A stretch of 64,000 nt of DNA from Tritrichomonas musculus (Eukaryota > Parabasalia > Tritrichomonadida > Tritrichomonadidae), in contig JAPFFF010000049.1 in assembly GCA_039105265.1 (NCBI GenBank), positions 372,001 through 436,000 of the forward strand. The letters run 5' to 3'. The translations under genes were made by a program, and so were the position numbers. The notes under the pieces were generated by a model. It was not told the DNA's origin. It saw only the letters and a list, made by a program, of their open reading frames with translations, and did not search any database. Positions within the stretch are counted from its first letter, which is position 1. Each line of letters opens with the position of its first letter. Below are positions 49,089 to 59,300 of the stretch, in pieces.

Positions 49089-51241
49089 GAAAGAATAATT
49101 GAAATATTGTTTAAAGAGATTGCTGTCAAAACGTGATGAGTTAAACCCTAATACAGTAATTACATTCATATTTTTGTTAATAGAGGTATCTGGTAAGAAT
49201 GATTCATAATATGATATCTTATCTGCATAGACTTTCATTGATTGCTCGAACAACCATTTTATCCATTGTGGTATGAACTCTTGAGAGTCTCTTAATGAGA
49301 AATTCTTTGTTGTCAAGCCGTTTGATGATTTCACACAAGATGAAACTGACAACGGAATTAACCTTGAATTTATTGTTGTTGAATCAGAGATTGATTTATT
49401 TATTGATTGCTCCATTGTTTCGAAATCATATGTTATATAGTATATTTCAGGTTTCCATTGAAGATTGTATGCTAAACAGTATTCATAAACAGGGTTATTC
49501 AATATATGAGGACAATAAGGTAAAGCTTCTTTAACTGGTATGAAGTTCTTTTTAAATACACCATCACAGTGTTTAACATGAGAATCAAACCTGTTAAAAT
49601 TCTTTGAACCATAATGAATATATGAATTACATTTAGGGCAAATATGTATTTGGGTAAGCTTTTCAGGATTCTTGATGTACATTATATGGATGATTTGATT
49701 TTGAGTGAAAAGTAATGCAGAATATGTTGTAAATGTTTTATCGAAAAACCACTGCTCTGATAAATCATAATATTGCTCAGAATCTGTCTTGTGAAACTCA
49801 TATATGTTAACATTGATGTGATTCTTTTGTGCTAAATCTTTCATCTGCTCCATTGAAACACCTTCGAATTCATTAAGTATTTTCTTACCTTCATTTGGAA
49901 TCTTTGTGTTGTATATAATATTATGTTCTTTAAGAAGTAGTTTCTTAGCGATTTTGGTTCGTTCTTTAGTTTTATATTTTTTGGTATTTGCTAGTTCTTC
50001 ATTTAAACATACAGCTAAGAATCTGAAGAAACATAGTTTATCATCTTCATTGTCAGCAATAATGAAATCATTTTTGATGAATTCGATTGGCAAATCCTTT
50101 ATACGACCGGTTATTCTTCTCATTCTTGAAACTGTAAAAGCTATTGAACCAACTAATATAAGTTTTGTGCTTGATGATTCTGTCTCATATGAGTGTAAAA
50201 CAGATTCGATATATAATTTCACTATTTCAAGGTCTTCAAGTTTACTGATAATGATAGGTATCATTGATTGATAGTTCTTCCAAATAATATCTCTAGCTTT
50301 ATATTCGTATTTCTCTTCTAATGATTCAAAATCATAAGTGTATGTTTCGAAGACTCCTGAAAGTTGAAAATGAACCTTAAATGGTTTCAGCTCTTTCTTG
50401 TATACATTGTGAAGACACTCAAAGATATTATCTAATGATGCAATTTGATTGAAATAATATGTTGTTATCGGCTTGCCACTGTCTTTGCGTTGTATAGTAT
50501 TTTCAGATGGATATTTATTATAATGATTCCATTCATTTACAGCTCTATCGGAATCATGTGGCTCATTAATCATAAGGAAATCACTATGTTTTGATGTGAA
50601 ATTGTGTGCGCATTTATTGAGGTATTCATATATTTCTTCATTCTCTGGAAAGTATTGTTTTTGATGATTTTTGATTAATGGAGCATCTGGGATGATTAAT
50701 CTCTCAGTCTTCTGTAAAACTGGATGTTTTTGTTCTTTGATTAATTGTATTGCATCATCAACTGCTTCATAAGCCCTATTAATAGCTTCTTTTATCTCGA
50801 ATTCTCTCTCGATTTGTTGTTGTTTTGTGTTGAAATAGCGTTCATCTTCTTCATTAATATCTTCTTCAAAGTAATCATCACGTTTGAGTATATCTTGGTA
50901 GTGCTGTTCATGCGAATCATCCAATATTCGTTTAAGTTTATGCACATGTATAATGAAATCATCTATTTCTTCTAGGTTTGGTAAATCATTTTTAATAAAT
51001 CTGTGGGCATTACGATTATTAAGACAATCACATAATACCTCTACGTTTTTCCTTCTATTCCAAGCTTCTGTTTTAGCAGTTGTTGTAATTGGTAGATTTG
51101 CATTGAAAAGTGTATTGATAGAATTGATTAATTCAACAATATCATCATTACTAATATTTTTAAGTGATTGGTAATCGTATCGCATTTGGGTGGAAATAAA
51201 AAATTAATTTTTGATAATCGATGGATTTAAAATTTATGACA

Positions 51242-51465
51242 GTCAATTGGAGGCTCAAATTATTCGACTCCAAAAAAGTGCTAGAAATCATTGAGTTTCA
51301 TAGTTGGGGCTCACAGTGTTGTAGACAGTGAGTTAGAAAACCTTGAGTTCTGAAAATGGGGTTAAAAATAAGAAAAATCGCGTGAAACCCTTGAGCGACT
51401 AACATGGGGTAGGCCGCCAGATGTGATTCATTATCTGACCCCCAATACGCACATACTACACTACT
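51242..51465 (-). repeat. Right terminal inverted repeat of P8
   Basis: 224 bp, ends GCACATACTACACTACT, then the target duplication CAGGCA at 51466-51471. It lies 57 bp upstream of the polymerase start codon. Confidence 0.95.
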
Positions 51466-51557
51466 CAGGCATCATTAATGATACTTCAACAAGCTTCACT
51501 AAAAATAAACCTGTCAATAATGAAACAACTAATATTTCATATATCATTTATTGGTTT

Positions 51558-52133
51558 TTAAATACATGTTTTCAATGAAATGTTGTGTCTAATGAGTTCG
51601 GTATAAATGCTATTATATTTGTATTTCAAGTCATTTGATTCATTATTTTTGTACACCAATATCCTATCAATCAAAAGATATTTTGAACGAGAAACACAAC
51701 CATTGCACGAACAATCATCATTGACAATCAATTCAACTTTATCAGCTTGTGTTAGTAATTTGATGAGTTCCATTAATGTATTTGAATGACAAATCAATAA
51801 ATCATTGACTTTTATTGGGTTTGTTTCATAGATTGATAACAATATCTCAAGAAATTTGTTTTTGGTTTCAAGTTCTGTTATATCAGCTCCAATATCACTG
51901 ATACCTCTTTCTAGGGAAACGTTGTTTGTTGGATGCTGTGATTGATATACTCCACTCATCTGAGGTATAGTAAAATTTGTGGCTTGAGATGATTGTGGTA
52001 ATGGTTGAACTGATGGATATTCAACTGGTTGTGGTTGCTTTGGTTTGATGTTTATATTAATACTGGTCGATTGTTCCTGCTTAACTGATGCATCACTTTC
52101 TGATGATAGAATTCTCGCTTTAGAGAGAGCCAT
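51558..52133 (-). CDS. Conserved Polinton protein of P7, 191 aa
   Basis: Homologue of the P8 192-aa protein. MALSKARILSSESDASVKQ at 52133 is the preferred start; an upstream ATG at 52160 is in frame. NFTIPQMSG, a coiled ITELETKNKFLEILL segment and VELIVNDDCSCNGC with three cysteines. Pro/Gln-rich linker. Function unknown. Confidence 0.7.
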   Translation of the reverse strand: MALSKARILSSESDASVKQEQSTSININIKPKQPQPVEYPSVQPLPQSSQATNFTIPQMSGVYQSQHPTNNVSLERGISDIGADITELETKNKFLEILLSIYETNPIKVNDLLICHSNTLMELIKLLTQADKVELIVNDDCSCNGCVSRSKYLLIDRILVYKNNESNDLKYKYNSIYTELIRHNISLKTCI

Positions 52134-52187
52134 GAATGTTTTAGGTAAAAATAAAACCAATTAACGATGAGTCATTCATTGAATCAT

Positions 52188-52433
52188 TTACAAAGTCAAC
52201 TGTTCAGCTGATTTGATACGTTCATCAATAGCTCTTAATTGTATTTTGATTGATTCAATATCATTAAATAGTTGTTTATAAATCGACAATATGTGAATCA
52301 TCTTATCAAACTTTCCGTTTAATGAATCATCTTCAGAATTCATACATTCATTGAATATCTTGTCTTTAACTATTCGAAACTGAGCGTGTAAAGATGATGT
52401 ATCACAACTCAAACCTTTAATTGCACTATTCAT
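52188..52433 (-). CDS. Small coiled-coil protein of P7, 81 aa
   Basis: Positional equivalent of the P8 gene at 33149. Contains a CDTSSLHAQFRIVKD segment and C-terminal heptads (LFNDIESIKIQLRAIDERI). Sequence similarity to P8 is weak, but size, strand and neighbours agree. Function unknown. Confidence 0.6.
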   Translation of the reverse strand: MNSAIKGLSCDTSSLHAQFRIVKDKIFNECMNSEDDSLNGKFDKMIHILSIYKQLFNDIESIKIQLRAIDERIKSAEQLTL

Positions 52434-52516
52434 TTTAAACCAAAAATAAACAAATTAATTAAATGATATTTTTATTCTTTGTTGTTCTTAAATGCCAACA
52501 ATCTATTAATCATATA

Positions 52517-52867
52517 AGTAGTAAAGTATAGGCTCCGGTACGCTTCGCTCCCCGAAGCCTATACCGCAGCGCTCCGCCAAGGCTCCGCTCGCGCTACTCC
52601 AGGGCTCCCGCCCCGGACCCCATTTTTAAAATAGATATATTAATTGTATACCCTTCCTCCCCCCTATAAATGAAAATTAAAAAATTCAAAAAAACTGAAA
52701 ATTGAAAAAACTGAAAATTGAAAAAACTGAAAATCAAAAAATTGAAAAATCAAAAAATTGAAAAAAAAAAAATTTCAAAAAAAATCTCTAAAAAGTAGTA
52801 TATATAAATGGCGTGATTTCTTAACGTCCCGTCAAGAAATCCCAACCATTTTTTATCACGACCACAA
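52517..52867. repeat. P9 left terminal/leader region
   Basis: Terminal stem GTATAGGCT (52526-52534) pairs with AGCCTATAC (52556-52564) around a GCTTCGCTCCCC loop. A GC-rich second hairpin follows, then the A-rich CTGAAAATTG repeats shared with P4. TATCACGACC just before the next ATG is a possible initiator. Confidence 0.65.
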
Positions 52868-53210
52868 ATGGACGCCCCGAGTGATTTAAAAATGATGACA
52901 GAATATAAAGGCTACACTTTACGCAACCCCTATTATACATCAAGAACGACGCAACAAATCTATGATGCACAAAAAAATATTAGGACGTGCGATAGTCATG
53001 GATACGTCATTTTGGAAGTATTAGATGAAAGGAACAAGTTTAGCGGCTTTAGATATGCAAAATTTAGACGAGCAGCTTTGTTGAAATATAGTGGTGATTA
53101 CGATTTGTTGAAGGAAAAAGACGCCCCAAGATATCGATTATTTGATGAGCACCATCAAATATTTAAATGAATCTAACCATTTTTTTGTCAAGAAATCCCA
53201 ACCATTTTTT
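52831..53210. repeat. 24-bp direct repeats bracketing the 100-aa gene
   Basis: GTCAAGAAATCCCAACCA plus a T-run at 52831-52854 and again at 53187-53210. P4 shows one slightly different copy near 17293. Confidence 0.85.
52868..53170 (+). CDS. Small P9 protein in a direct-repeat-flanked cassette, 100 aa
   Basis: MDAPSDLKMMTEYKGYTLR..., basic and Tyr-rich (SGFRYAKFRRAALLKYSG), no recognised domain. It is bracketed by perfect 24-bp direct repeats (52831-52854 and 53187-53210). P4 has a single copy of the repeat and no such gene at the corresponding place. It may be a mobile cassette or a gene P4 lost. Confidence 0.55.
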   Translation: MDAPSDLKMMTEYKGYTLRNPYYTSRTTQQIYDAQKNIRTCDSHGYVILEVLDERNKFSGFRYAKFRRAALLKYSGDYDLLKEKDAPRYRLFDEHHQIFK

Positions 53211-53317
53211 GTTAAGATATCCCTTCGAATCAAGAAGTTGTTTTATAATGATTGAAATGTACCCGACGCTCAATCCAGCTGAAGAACAAACACCAATCCC
53301 TATAGAATATGCATACT

Positions 53318-56300
53318 TTATAGTAATGAATGTATTTCATTCTTGGTGTTATCTTCAGCTAAGATACCATTTGATGTAAAGAATGTTGTATTTATCAATA
53401 TAAAATTAGCTGTTGCATTGACAATAAAATTGCTACTATTTAATGGATATTCAAGATTGTTTAACCATATCTTATATGGTTCGCATTGATATTCATACTT
53501 AGGAGTATTATTAACATTGAATGATATATTGATTTTGATTTCTTTATCACTGGCAACATTATTTTTGTTTTCATGATATGTCAAATAGAGCATAGCTTCA
53601 TATACATCAAGTTGTTGGTCAAATTGATAACGAATGCTAGTACTATTTGGTATGTTGAATGTATAGTTAATTCGTGTTAATTTATTCTCTAACGCAGCTA
53701 ATCTTGTCTCTAAGTTTTCTATCCTTGCTTTCAATTCTTCATTTTCACTTTTCAAAGCATAATTGGTCAAATCAACAGGTTCAGGAATCTCACTTTTTAA
53801 TGCTATTTGGTCTTGCTTCAATATTTTTTCCGCTAATATTAATTTGGTATCGAAATAGTCTTCCCCGTTATCGATATAAAAGCACAGACCATTACTATCA
53901 CTTTTATAATAAGTTAAGTAATAAGTTGTTCCGTCAATTTCAAAAGCGACATTAACATCTCCATCTTCAGTAATATCACCATTATAATCAAACAAATAAT
54001 CAAACTCTTTTACAAAGCCATCGTTATTTGATATTGTTCCAACAAGCCGAGTTCCCCTAGTCAATTTTATTTTGACTTCCCACGTTCCTGAGCTATCTTG
54101 TACATTTTCAAAAGGCACATCGACAGCATCTTTATATATCAAATCATTTTTTTCTCGATATTTTGATAAATCTACGTCGGCAGGAATCTCACTCTTTACT
54201 TTCTCCAACGCCTCATTTACTTCATCAACAGTAGGGAAATTATCAAATTCAGCTTCTATTTCATTTACTTTTTCGGCAAGTAATTTAAATGCAGGCTTCA
54301 AAGAATCTCTAAATATATTACCAATATCCATTGCCCCACTTAAAGTTAAGGCTCCACTGTCAGGGTTATCATTTTCATCTTCAAATTTTAAATCATCTAA
54401 TGGTTTATATTCTTCTTCACACCACATAATTATTGGAGTAATATCTTTTGTGATAGACCTAGCGATGGTCCCAGACATGAAATTAATAGATGACCGCAAC
54501 AAATCACTCATCCCTTTCGTTGATTTGTTAGAGAAAATTCTCTTCAAAAATCCACCTCCCTTTATTGTTGGAAAACTAATTCCTTCGGGAAAAAGCTGCA
54601 TGCCTATAGAGCCCATAGAACCTGCCGTTCCAGCTACTCCAAAAGCTAAAGCTGTCCATGACACAATTCTTAACTTATCAACATCTTCTTCTAGATGCTG
54701 AGTTATTGTTTCTGCTCTTGATACTCTTCCTTTGAGGCTTTCCATTGTCGTGCTCATTTCCTGGACGTCATAACTTATCACATCAACATTATTGCTTACC
54801 ATATTTAAATCACTTCTCATTGTAGTAATATTGTCGGCAGTAATAATTTTGGATGAGGTAATGTTATAGTCTGTATATAATGTTGTTGCAGCATTAGGAT
54901 TGGGATATATCTCATAAAATTGTTGTTTGATAATATATTCGAAGGGGTTTGTTGTAGGGTCCCAATTGACCTCATCTATCGGGTCAACATATTCTTTGAA
55001 TAAATAGATTTTAATATTTCGTGAGTCATTAGGGGTTGATGAAGCATAACAATATTCTACTTTTTCACACGAATCTAATATACCAGTGATGAAATACCAT
55101 TTCTTATCACTCTTTGGGTCAAATATTTTTCCAGTAGGCCTCATAGAAAATCTGTTTGCCTTGATGGTACCGTCCAAAGTGATATCAAGTAAAAATTCTT
55201 CCACTTTAGAAATATCTAATTCGCTCCCTGTACCGTTTGCTTTATAGCATCTTATAGCTTCAATATCATATCCATCAACATTTATTCCTCCATTACTTGT
55301 TTGATAGCCCAATCCATATTTTGAAAAACTTTCTATCTCACCCGTCTTTAGTTTCAATTTACAGTCCAATTTACATTTCCCTCCATGTATCATATAATGT
55401 AGGAGATTATCAATAGAATAGTCATCAGGCTTTTTAATCAACATTTTATTTCTTTCACTTCTCTTGATTCTAATATATGTTCCATCCTCTCCATGTTCAT
55501 TCTCTTTATTTAATGCATTTTTTATATTTCCGTTTATGTTTCCTTGTATATTATCTCCTACCCACTTAGTTCCATCCCAGCTTAAAACCCATTTATTACC
55601 AAAACAATATTCACTAAACTTAAATTCCAAGCCGCTAGGTATATTGTAATTATCGTCTATATTCCATTGCAGTAGCCAATACATTTTATCATCTATTTGG
55701 ACTTCACTAGTTAGTGTGGGTTTATAGAGATACAATACATCACTTTTATGAAGCTTCAAAGCATTATCAGCCTTGATGATTGAACATTTAATTGCCTTCT
55801 CTGTTTGTAAACTATCAGTAAGATATTCATTCATTATACTCAACTCACCATTCAACCAAAGGGAATAGGGATTAAAATCGAGGCTAGAATCGAAAGCTAT
55901 GTTGATGTATTCAAATATGGTGCTGTTATTTATAGAACAGCCATTACTGCTTTTGGTTATGAGAGGGCAATAAACCTTTCCATCCTTGGCATAAATAAAG
56001 AATTCCTTCACTAAATTTCCATTCGTATCGTATATAATATTTTTTCTCAAAACAACTTTGAAAAGATTTGTTTGGGCTGTTATTTCCTTCACTTTATTCA
56101 TGAAATCCTCAGGTATATTAACAAATTTAAGAATATGATATTGGGTTGTTGATGACTCAAATGACTCGTATTGTATATTATTATTTTTGATATTAAATTC
56201 TGGTATGCCATCTACTTCATTGAATAAATGGCCTGTCTGAACATATCCATCTAAATCACTTAGGGTTAATAACTGGCTTGCTTTACGAGTGCTGTCTCCT

Positions 56301-56347
56301 ACCTTGAATTGTATATCTCCGATGAATTTTGTTGTTGTTGCTGCCAT
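53318..56347 (-). CDS. Fibre-like protein of P9 (fibre 2), 1009 aa
   Basis: Start at MAATTTKFIGDIQFKVGD; a longer frame reaches 56413 inside fibre 1. Shaft with WDGTKWVGDN, then TDYNITSSKIITADN near residue 500, coiled coil, hydrophobic VSWTALAFGVAGTAGS, MWCEEEYKPLDDL. After the second coil it has an extra beta module (TWEVKIKLTRGTRLVG) that P1 lacks, then the same head as P1 (INYTFNIPNSTSIRYQF). This shows module gain or loss near the tip. Lies 28 bp after fibre 1 on the same strand. Confidence 0.75.
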   Translation of the reverse strand: MAATTTKFIGDIQFKVGDSTRKASQLLTLSDLDGYVQTGHLFNEVDGIPEFNIKNNNIQYESFESSTTQYHILKFVNIPEDFMNKVKEITAQTNLFKVVLRKNIIYDTNGNLVKEFFIYAKDGKVYCPLITKSSNGCSINNSTIFEYINIAFDSSLDFNPYSLWLNGELSIMNEYLTDSLQTEKAIKCSIIKADNALKLHKSDVLYLYKPTLTSEVQIDDKMYWLLQWNIDDNYNIPSGLEFKFSEYCFGNKWVLSWDGTKWVGDNIQGNINGNIKNALNKENEHGEDGTYIRIKRSERNKMLIKKPDDYSIDNLLHYMIHGGKCKLDCKLKLKTGEIESFSKYGLGYQTSNGGINVDGYDIEAIRCYKANGTGSELDISKVEEFLLDITLDGTIKANRFSMRPTGKIFDPKSDKKWYFITGILDSCEKVEYCYASSTPNDSRNIKIYLFKEYVDPIDEVNWDPTTNPFEYIIKQQFYEIYPNPNAATTLYTDYNITSSKIITADNITTMRSDLNMVSNNVDVISYDVQEMSTTMESLKGRVSRAETITQHLEEDVDKLRIVSWTALAFGVAGTAGSMGSIGMQLFPEGISFPTIKGGGFLKRIFSNKSTKGMSDLLRSSINFMSGTIARSITKDITPIIMWCEEEYKPLDDLKFEDENDNPDSGALTLSGAMDIGNIFRDSLKPAFKLLAEKVNEIEAEFDNFPTVDEVNEALEKVKSEIPADVDLSKYREKNDLIYKDAVDVPFENVQDSSGTWEVKIKLTRGTRLVGTISNNDGFVKEFDYLFDYNGDITEDGDVNVAFEIDGTTYYLTYYKSDSNGLCFYIDNGEDYFDTKLILAEKILKQDQIALKSEIPEPVDLTNYALKSENEELKARIENLETRLAALENKLTRINYTFNIPNSTSIRYQFDQQLDVYEAMLYLTYHENKNNVASDKEIKINISFNVNNTPKYEYQCEPYKIWLNNLEYPLNSSNFIVNATANFILINTTFFTSNGILAEDNTKNEIHSLL

Positions 56348-56375
56348 TTCAAACCCAAAAAAATATTTCCCTATT

Positions 56376-59300
56376 CTACTCAATATTTGCACACTTCTTC
56401 TCCAATGCAGCAATCCTTTTCTCCAATGAATCGATATATAAATCCTTTTGCTCCAGCATTTCTTTGACTTCCAATTTTGTAATATAAGCAGTCATATCTA
56501 TATCATCTAGGGGATGCTTTGTGCTTTGAACAGATTTTATTTCGTTAGCTAATATTTTGAAAACAGGCTTCAAAGAATCTCTGAAAATATTACATAAATT
56601 AAATGTTGCCTGAAGAGTCATTACCCCCTTGTCTGGATCGTCAAAATCATTTTCGAAAGTAATCTCTTCTAATTCATCTAACCCTTCATCACACCATTCT
56701 AATACTTTATTTGTGTCTGAAATTGTCCTAGACCAAGGGTCAAATTTTCTTAGCCGAGAAGCGCCGCTAAAATATGACTCTTCCAATAAAAATGATGTCC
56801 TAGCATGAGTTATTGTTGTCGCTGCTACTGCTACTTCTGATGACGCTTCTGCTCCTCCAAATGTAATGCCCATCGATGATAAAGCTAAGCCTCCACCAAC
56901 TATTCCACCTGCTATAGTGAAGGCTAAAGAAATCCCTTCAACAATCTTTATTGACTTCATATCTGAAATTAAATGTTCAGTCTTATCTTCGACTGTTATT
57001 AATCTCCTATCCATTTGGCCAACTTTATTCTCCAATTTATTGAAGTCATATGATAAAACATCAAAGTTATTACTTACCAAATTTAAATCACTTCTCATCG
57101 TAGTAATATTGTCGGCAGTAATAATTTTGGATGAGCATATATTATAATCTGTATACAAAGTGGTAGCTGCATTAGGATTGGGGTATATCTCATAAAATTG
57201 TTGCCTGATAATATATTCAAAGGGATTCATTTTACCATCCCAATTCATTTCTTCGAAGGGGTCTGCCATGCTCTTTCGTAAATATATTTCAATATTCCTT
57301 TCCTCAGGATTGATAAAACTATCTGTCCAATCACAGGCTATTCTATCTATTGTGTCTAAATCTCCTATCAAATCAACATTTCCATTCAGCTGTCCATAGA
57401 CATGAAGTATTTGTGGTAATATTTTGAATGTTAGTCGGGTAGGAGTAGATGATTTTGGCAAATAAATATCTAAATATACTCTGGAGATTTTAGGAATTAA
57501 TTCATTAAATTTAATTATATTAGCCTCATAATTAAATAATCTACACTCAACACCTACCAAATCATAGCCTTCATATGTCTCTTTATTATGTCCTCCCATC
57601 TCAAACACCCAACAACTAATATGATTTTCATCCCCATTTATAATTTCATCATTGTTTAACAATAATTTGGTTTCTAATTTTCCTTCTTTACTAGCGAGTG
57701 CATATAAGCTATACAATATACCCTTCTCTCCTCTTGGTATTATTTCGTTGTGTATATCATCATTTTTCATCATTGCATAGCATAAATGTGTTCTATTATC
57801 ATTATGATAATACCCTGTGTTTCTTTTATTTAATTTGTTAATGACACTCCCTCCTAATCTTCCGCTCAAATTATTGCCTGTCCATTTATCTTCCTTCCAT
57901 TCCATTTCCCATGAATTACCGAAGCAATACTCCTTGAATTTGAATTTGAAGCCTTCGATGAGATGGTAATCATCTGGGATTTCATATATCATTTTATAAT
58001 ATTCTTTATCTCCTATTGTAGCGTCAGTAATTTTTGTTGGTTTATATAAATAAATAATATCAGAATTATGTAATTTAAGAGCATTCTTAGCCTCTATTGT
58101 ATCACACTTTATTGTTGGCTCAACAGCTACCAAAGAGTCTTGAGGCAATAAATACATTATACTTAGCTCTCCCTTGAGATATAAATCATAAGAATCAATT
58201 CTAACCCCTTCATCATGAGCAATATATAATTTATTTGTTGTCGTTTCATGGAAATAACTAAGCCGGGTTTCATCATGCTCGGTATTGTGTATGAGGATTG
58301 GATTATATATTTTTCCATCTTCTGCATAGATATAGAACTCTTTAATTATTTTTCCATTAGCATTCATCATAATATTGTTTCGAAGAATTATTTTAAATAT
58401 ATTTATCCTTCCCTGAGTATCTTTTATTTGTTCTTGTATTTCTTCTGTACCACCTATCACCATCATCTTAAAGTCTCTATCAAATAATCTAAAAGTATCT
58501 GTGCTGAGCAAATTATTGGTGAGAATATATTTGGGAAAGCCAGATTGATAAGTAAAATTAGATGTGGTAATATCCCCTCCCGATGATAAATTTGATATAT
58601 CTACTCCATTTATTAATCCATTAACATTTAAATTTGCTTTGATATTAACATCTCCATATATTGGTTTTTCTCTATTAAATTGATAATTCTTTGGTGGTTC
58701 GATATATTTGTTTCCATATACTTCTAATGCTTTCTTGAACGATTCAAGGTCTGACCCTGGAATTGAAATAGACCCATCGGGCTGTTTTGGTGGTGTGCCG
58801 ATATCGATGTGCTTTGGATCTTTCGCTATGTCCGAAGGACTATCTATACTCAAAGGGCTAACAGCACTATTGCAGTATATCCATTCATTTTCATTTTCAT
58901 CCCATACTATATCTCCTTCTTTGTTTTTTGTATTGTTTGCCATAAAGGCTGCATACACAGCCACACTCATTCTATCTTCATTATTCCTCCAACCTTGACA
59001 TTTATTATCAAAATCAGTAATCATAATCTGAATCCAGTTTTGTCTGTCCACATCAAATATAAATGAAGGAGGCGCATCAAAGCTTCTATTTGTTCTCCAG
59101 CCTGATGGAAAATCATCAAATGAATACCCACTTTCTGTTAATAAAACCCATCTATGAAAGAGGGCTGACCAATAATATCTTTCATCATGTTCAACATCAA
59201 AAGACCTATCATTCATGAAATTGGTATGCTGTATATTAGAATCTATATGCTGATTTTGATTTTGATATTGATTTACCAAATCATTTATACCGTCATCATT

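Larger units (their letters stand above)
46511..51185 (-). pseudogene. Protein-primed DNA polymerase B of P8, about one break
   Basis: Start at MRYDYQSLKN, 57 bp inside the right terminus. Order: N-terminal domain (QLSGVFET), Cys-His finger CPKCNSYIH...HVKHC near residue 520, exonuclease motifs YDFETME (about 585) and VLGFNSSRFDSNL (about 675), an HNH-like zinc module (about 970-1012), DFNSLYPSSF (about 1100), then KISMNGSYGYDG and EGDTDSAYFAV. It would copy the linear element from a terminal protein. About one break in the frame. Contains two sets of short GC-rich or palindromic in-frame inserts. Confidence 0.9.
30710..51465. mobile_element. P8, full-size Polinton/Maverick, 20.76 kb, structurally whole
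   Basis: Terminal inverted repeats of 223/224 bp start AGTAGTGTAGTATGTGCG. The 6-bp target duplication CAGGCA is perfect (30704-30709 and 51466-51471). The arms differ by about one single-base length change, so the insertion is young. Content includes integrase, polymerase B, packaging ATPase, capsid candidate, penton-like, pVI-like, KilA-N and fibre-like genes plus small conserved genes. Most frames are open, with about two breaks in total, one in the polymerase and one in the fibre gene. It inserted into a tiny membrane-protein gene of P7. Confidence 0.95.
51466..52516 (+). mobile_element. P7, continuation after P8, cut by P9
   Basis: Begins with the second CAGGCA copy. It holds homologues of the P8 192-aa and 76-aa genes in the same order, so P7 and P8 share the layout of this module. 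P9 starts at 52517; the rest of P7 is expected outside the window. Confidence 0.7.
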
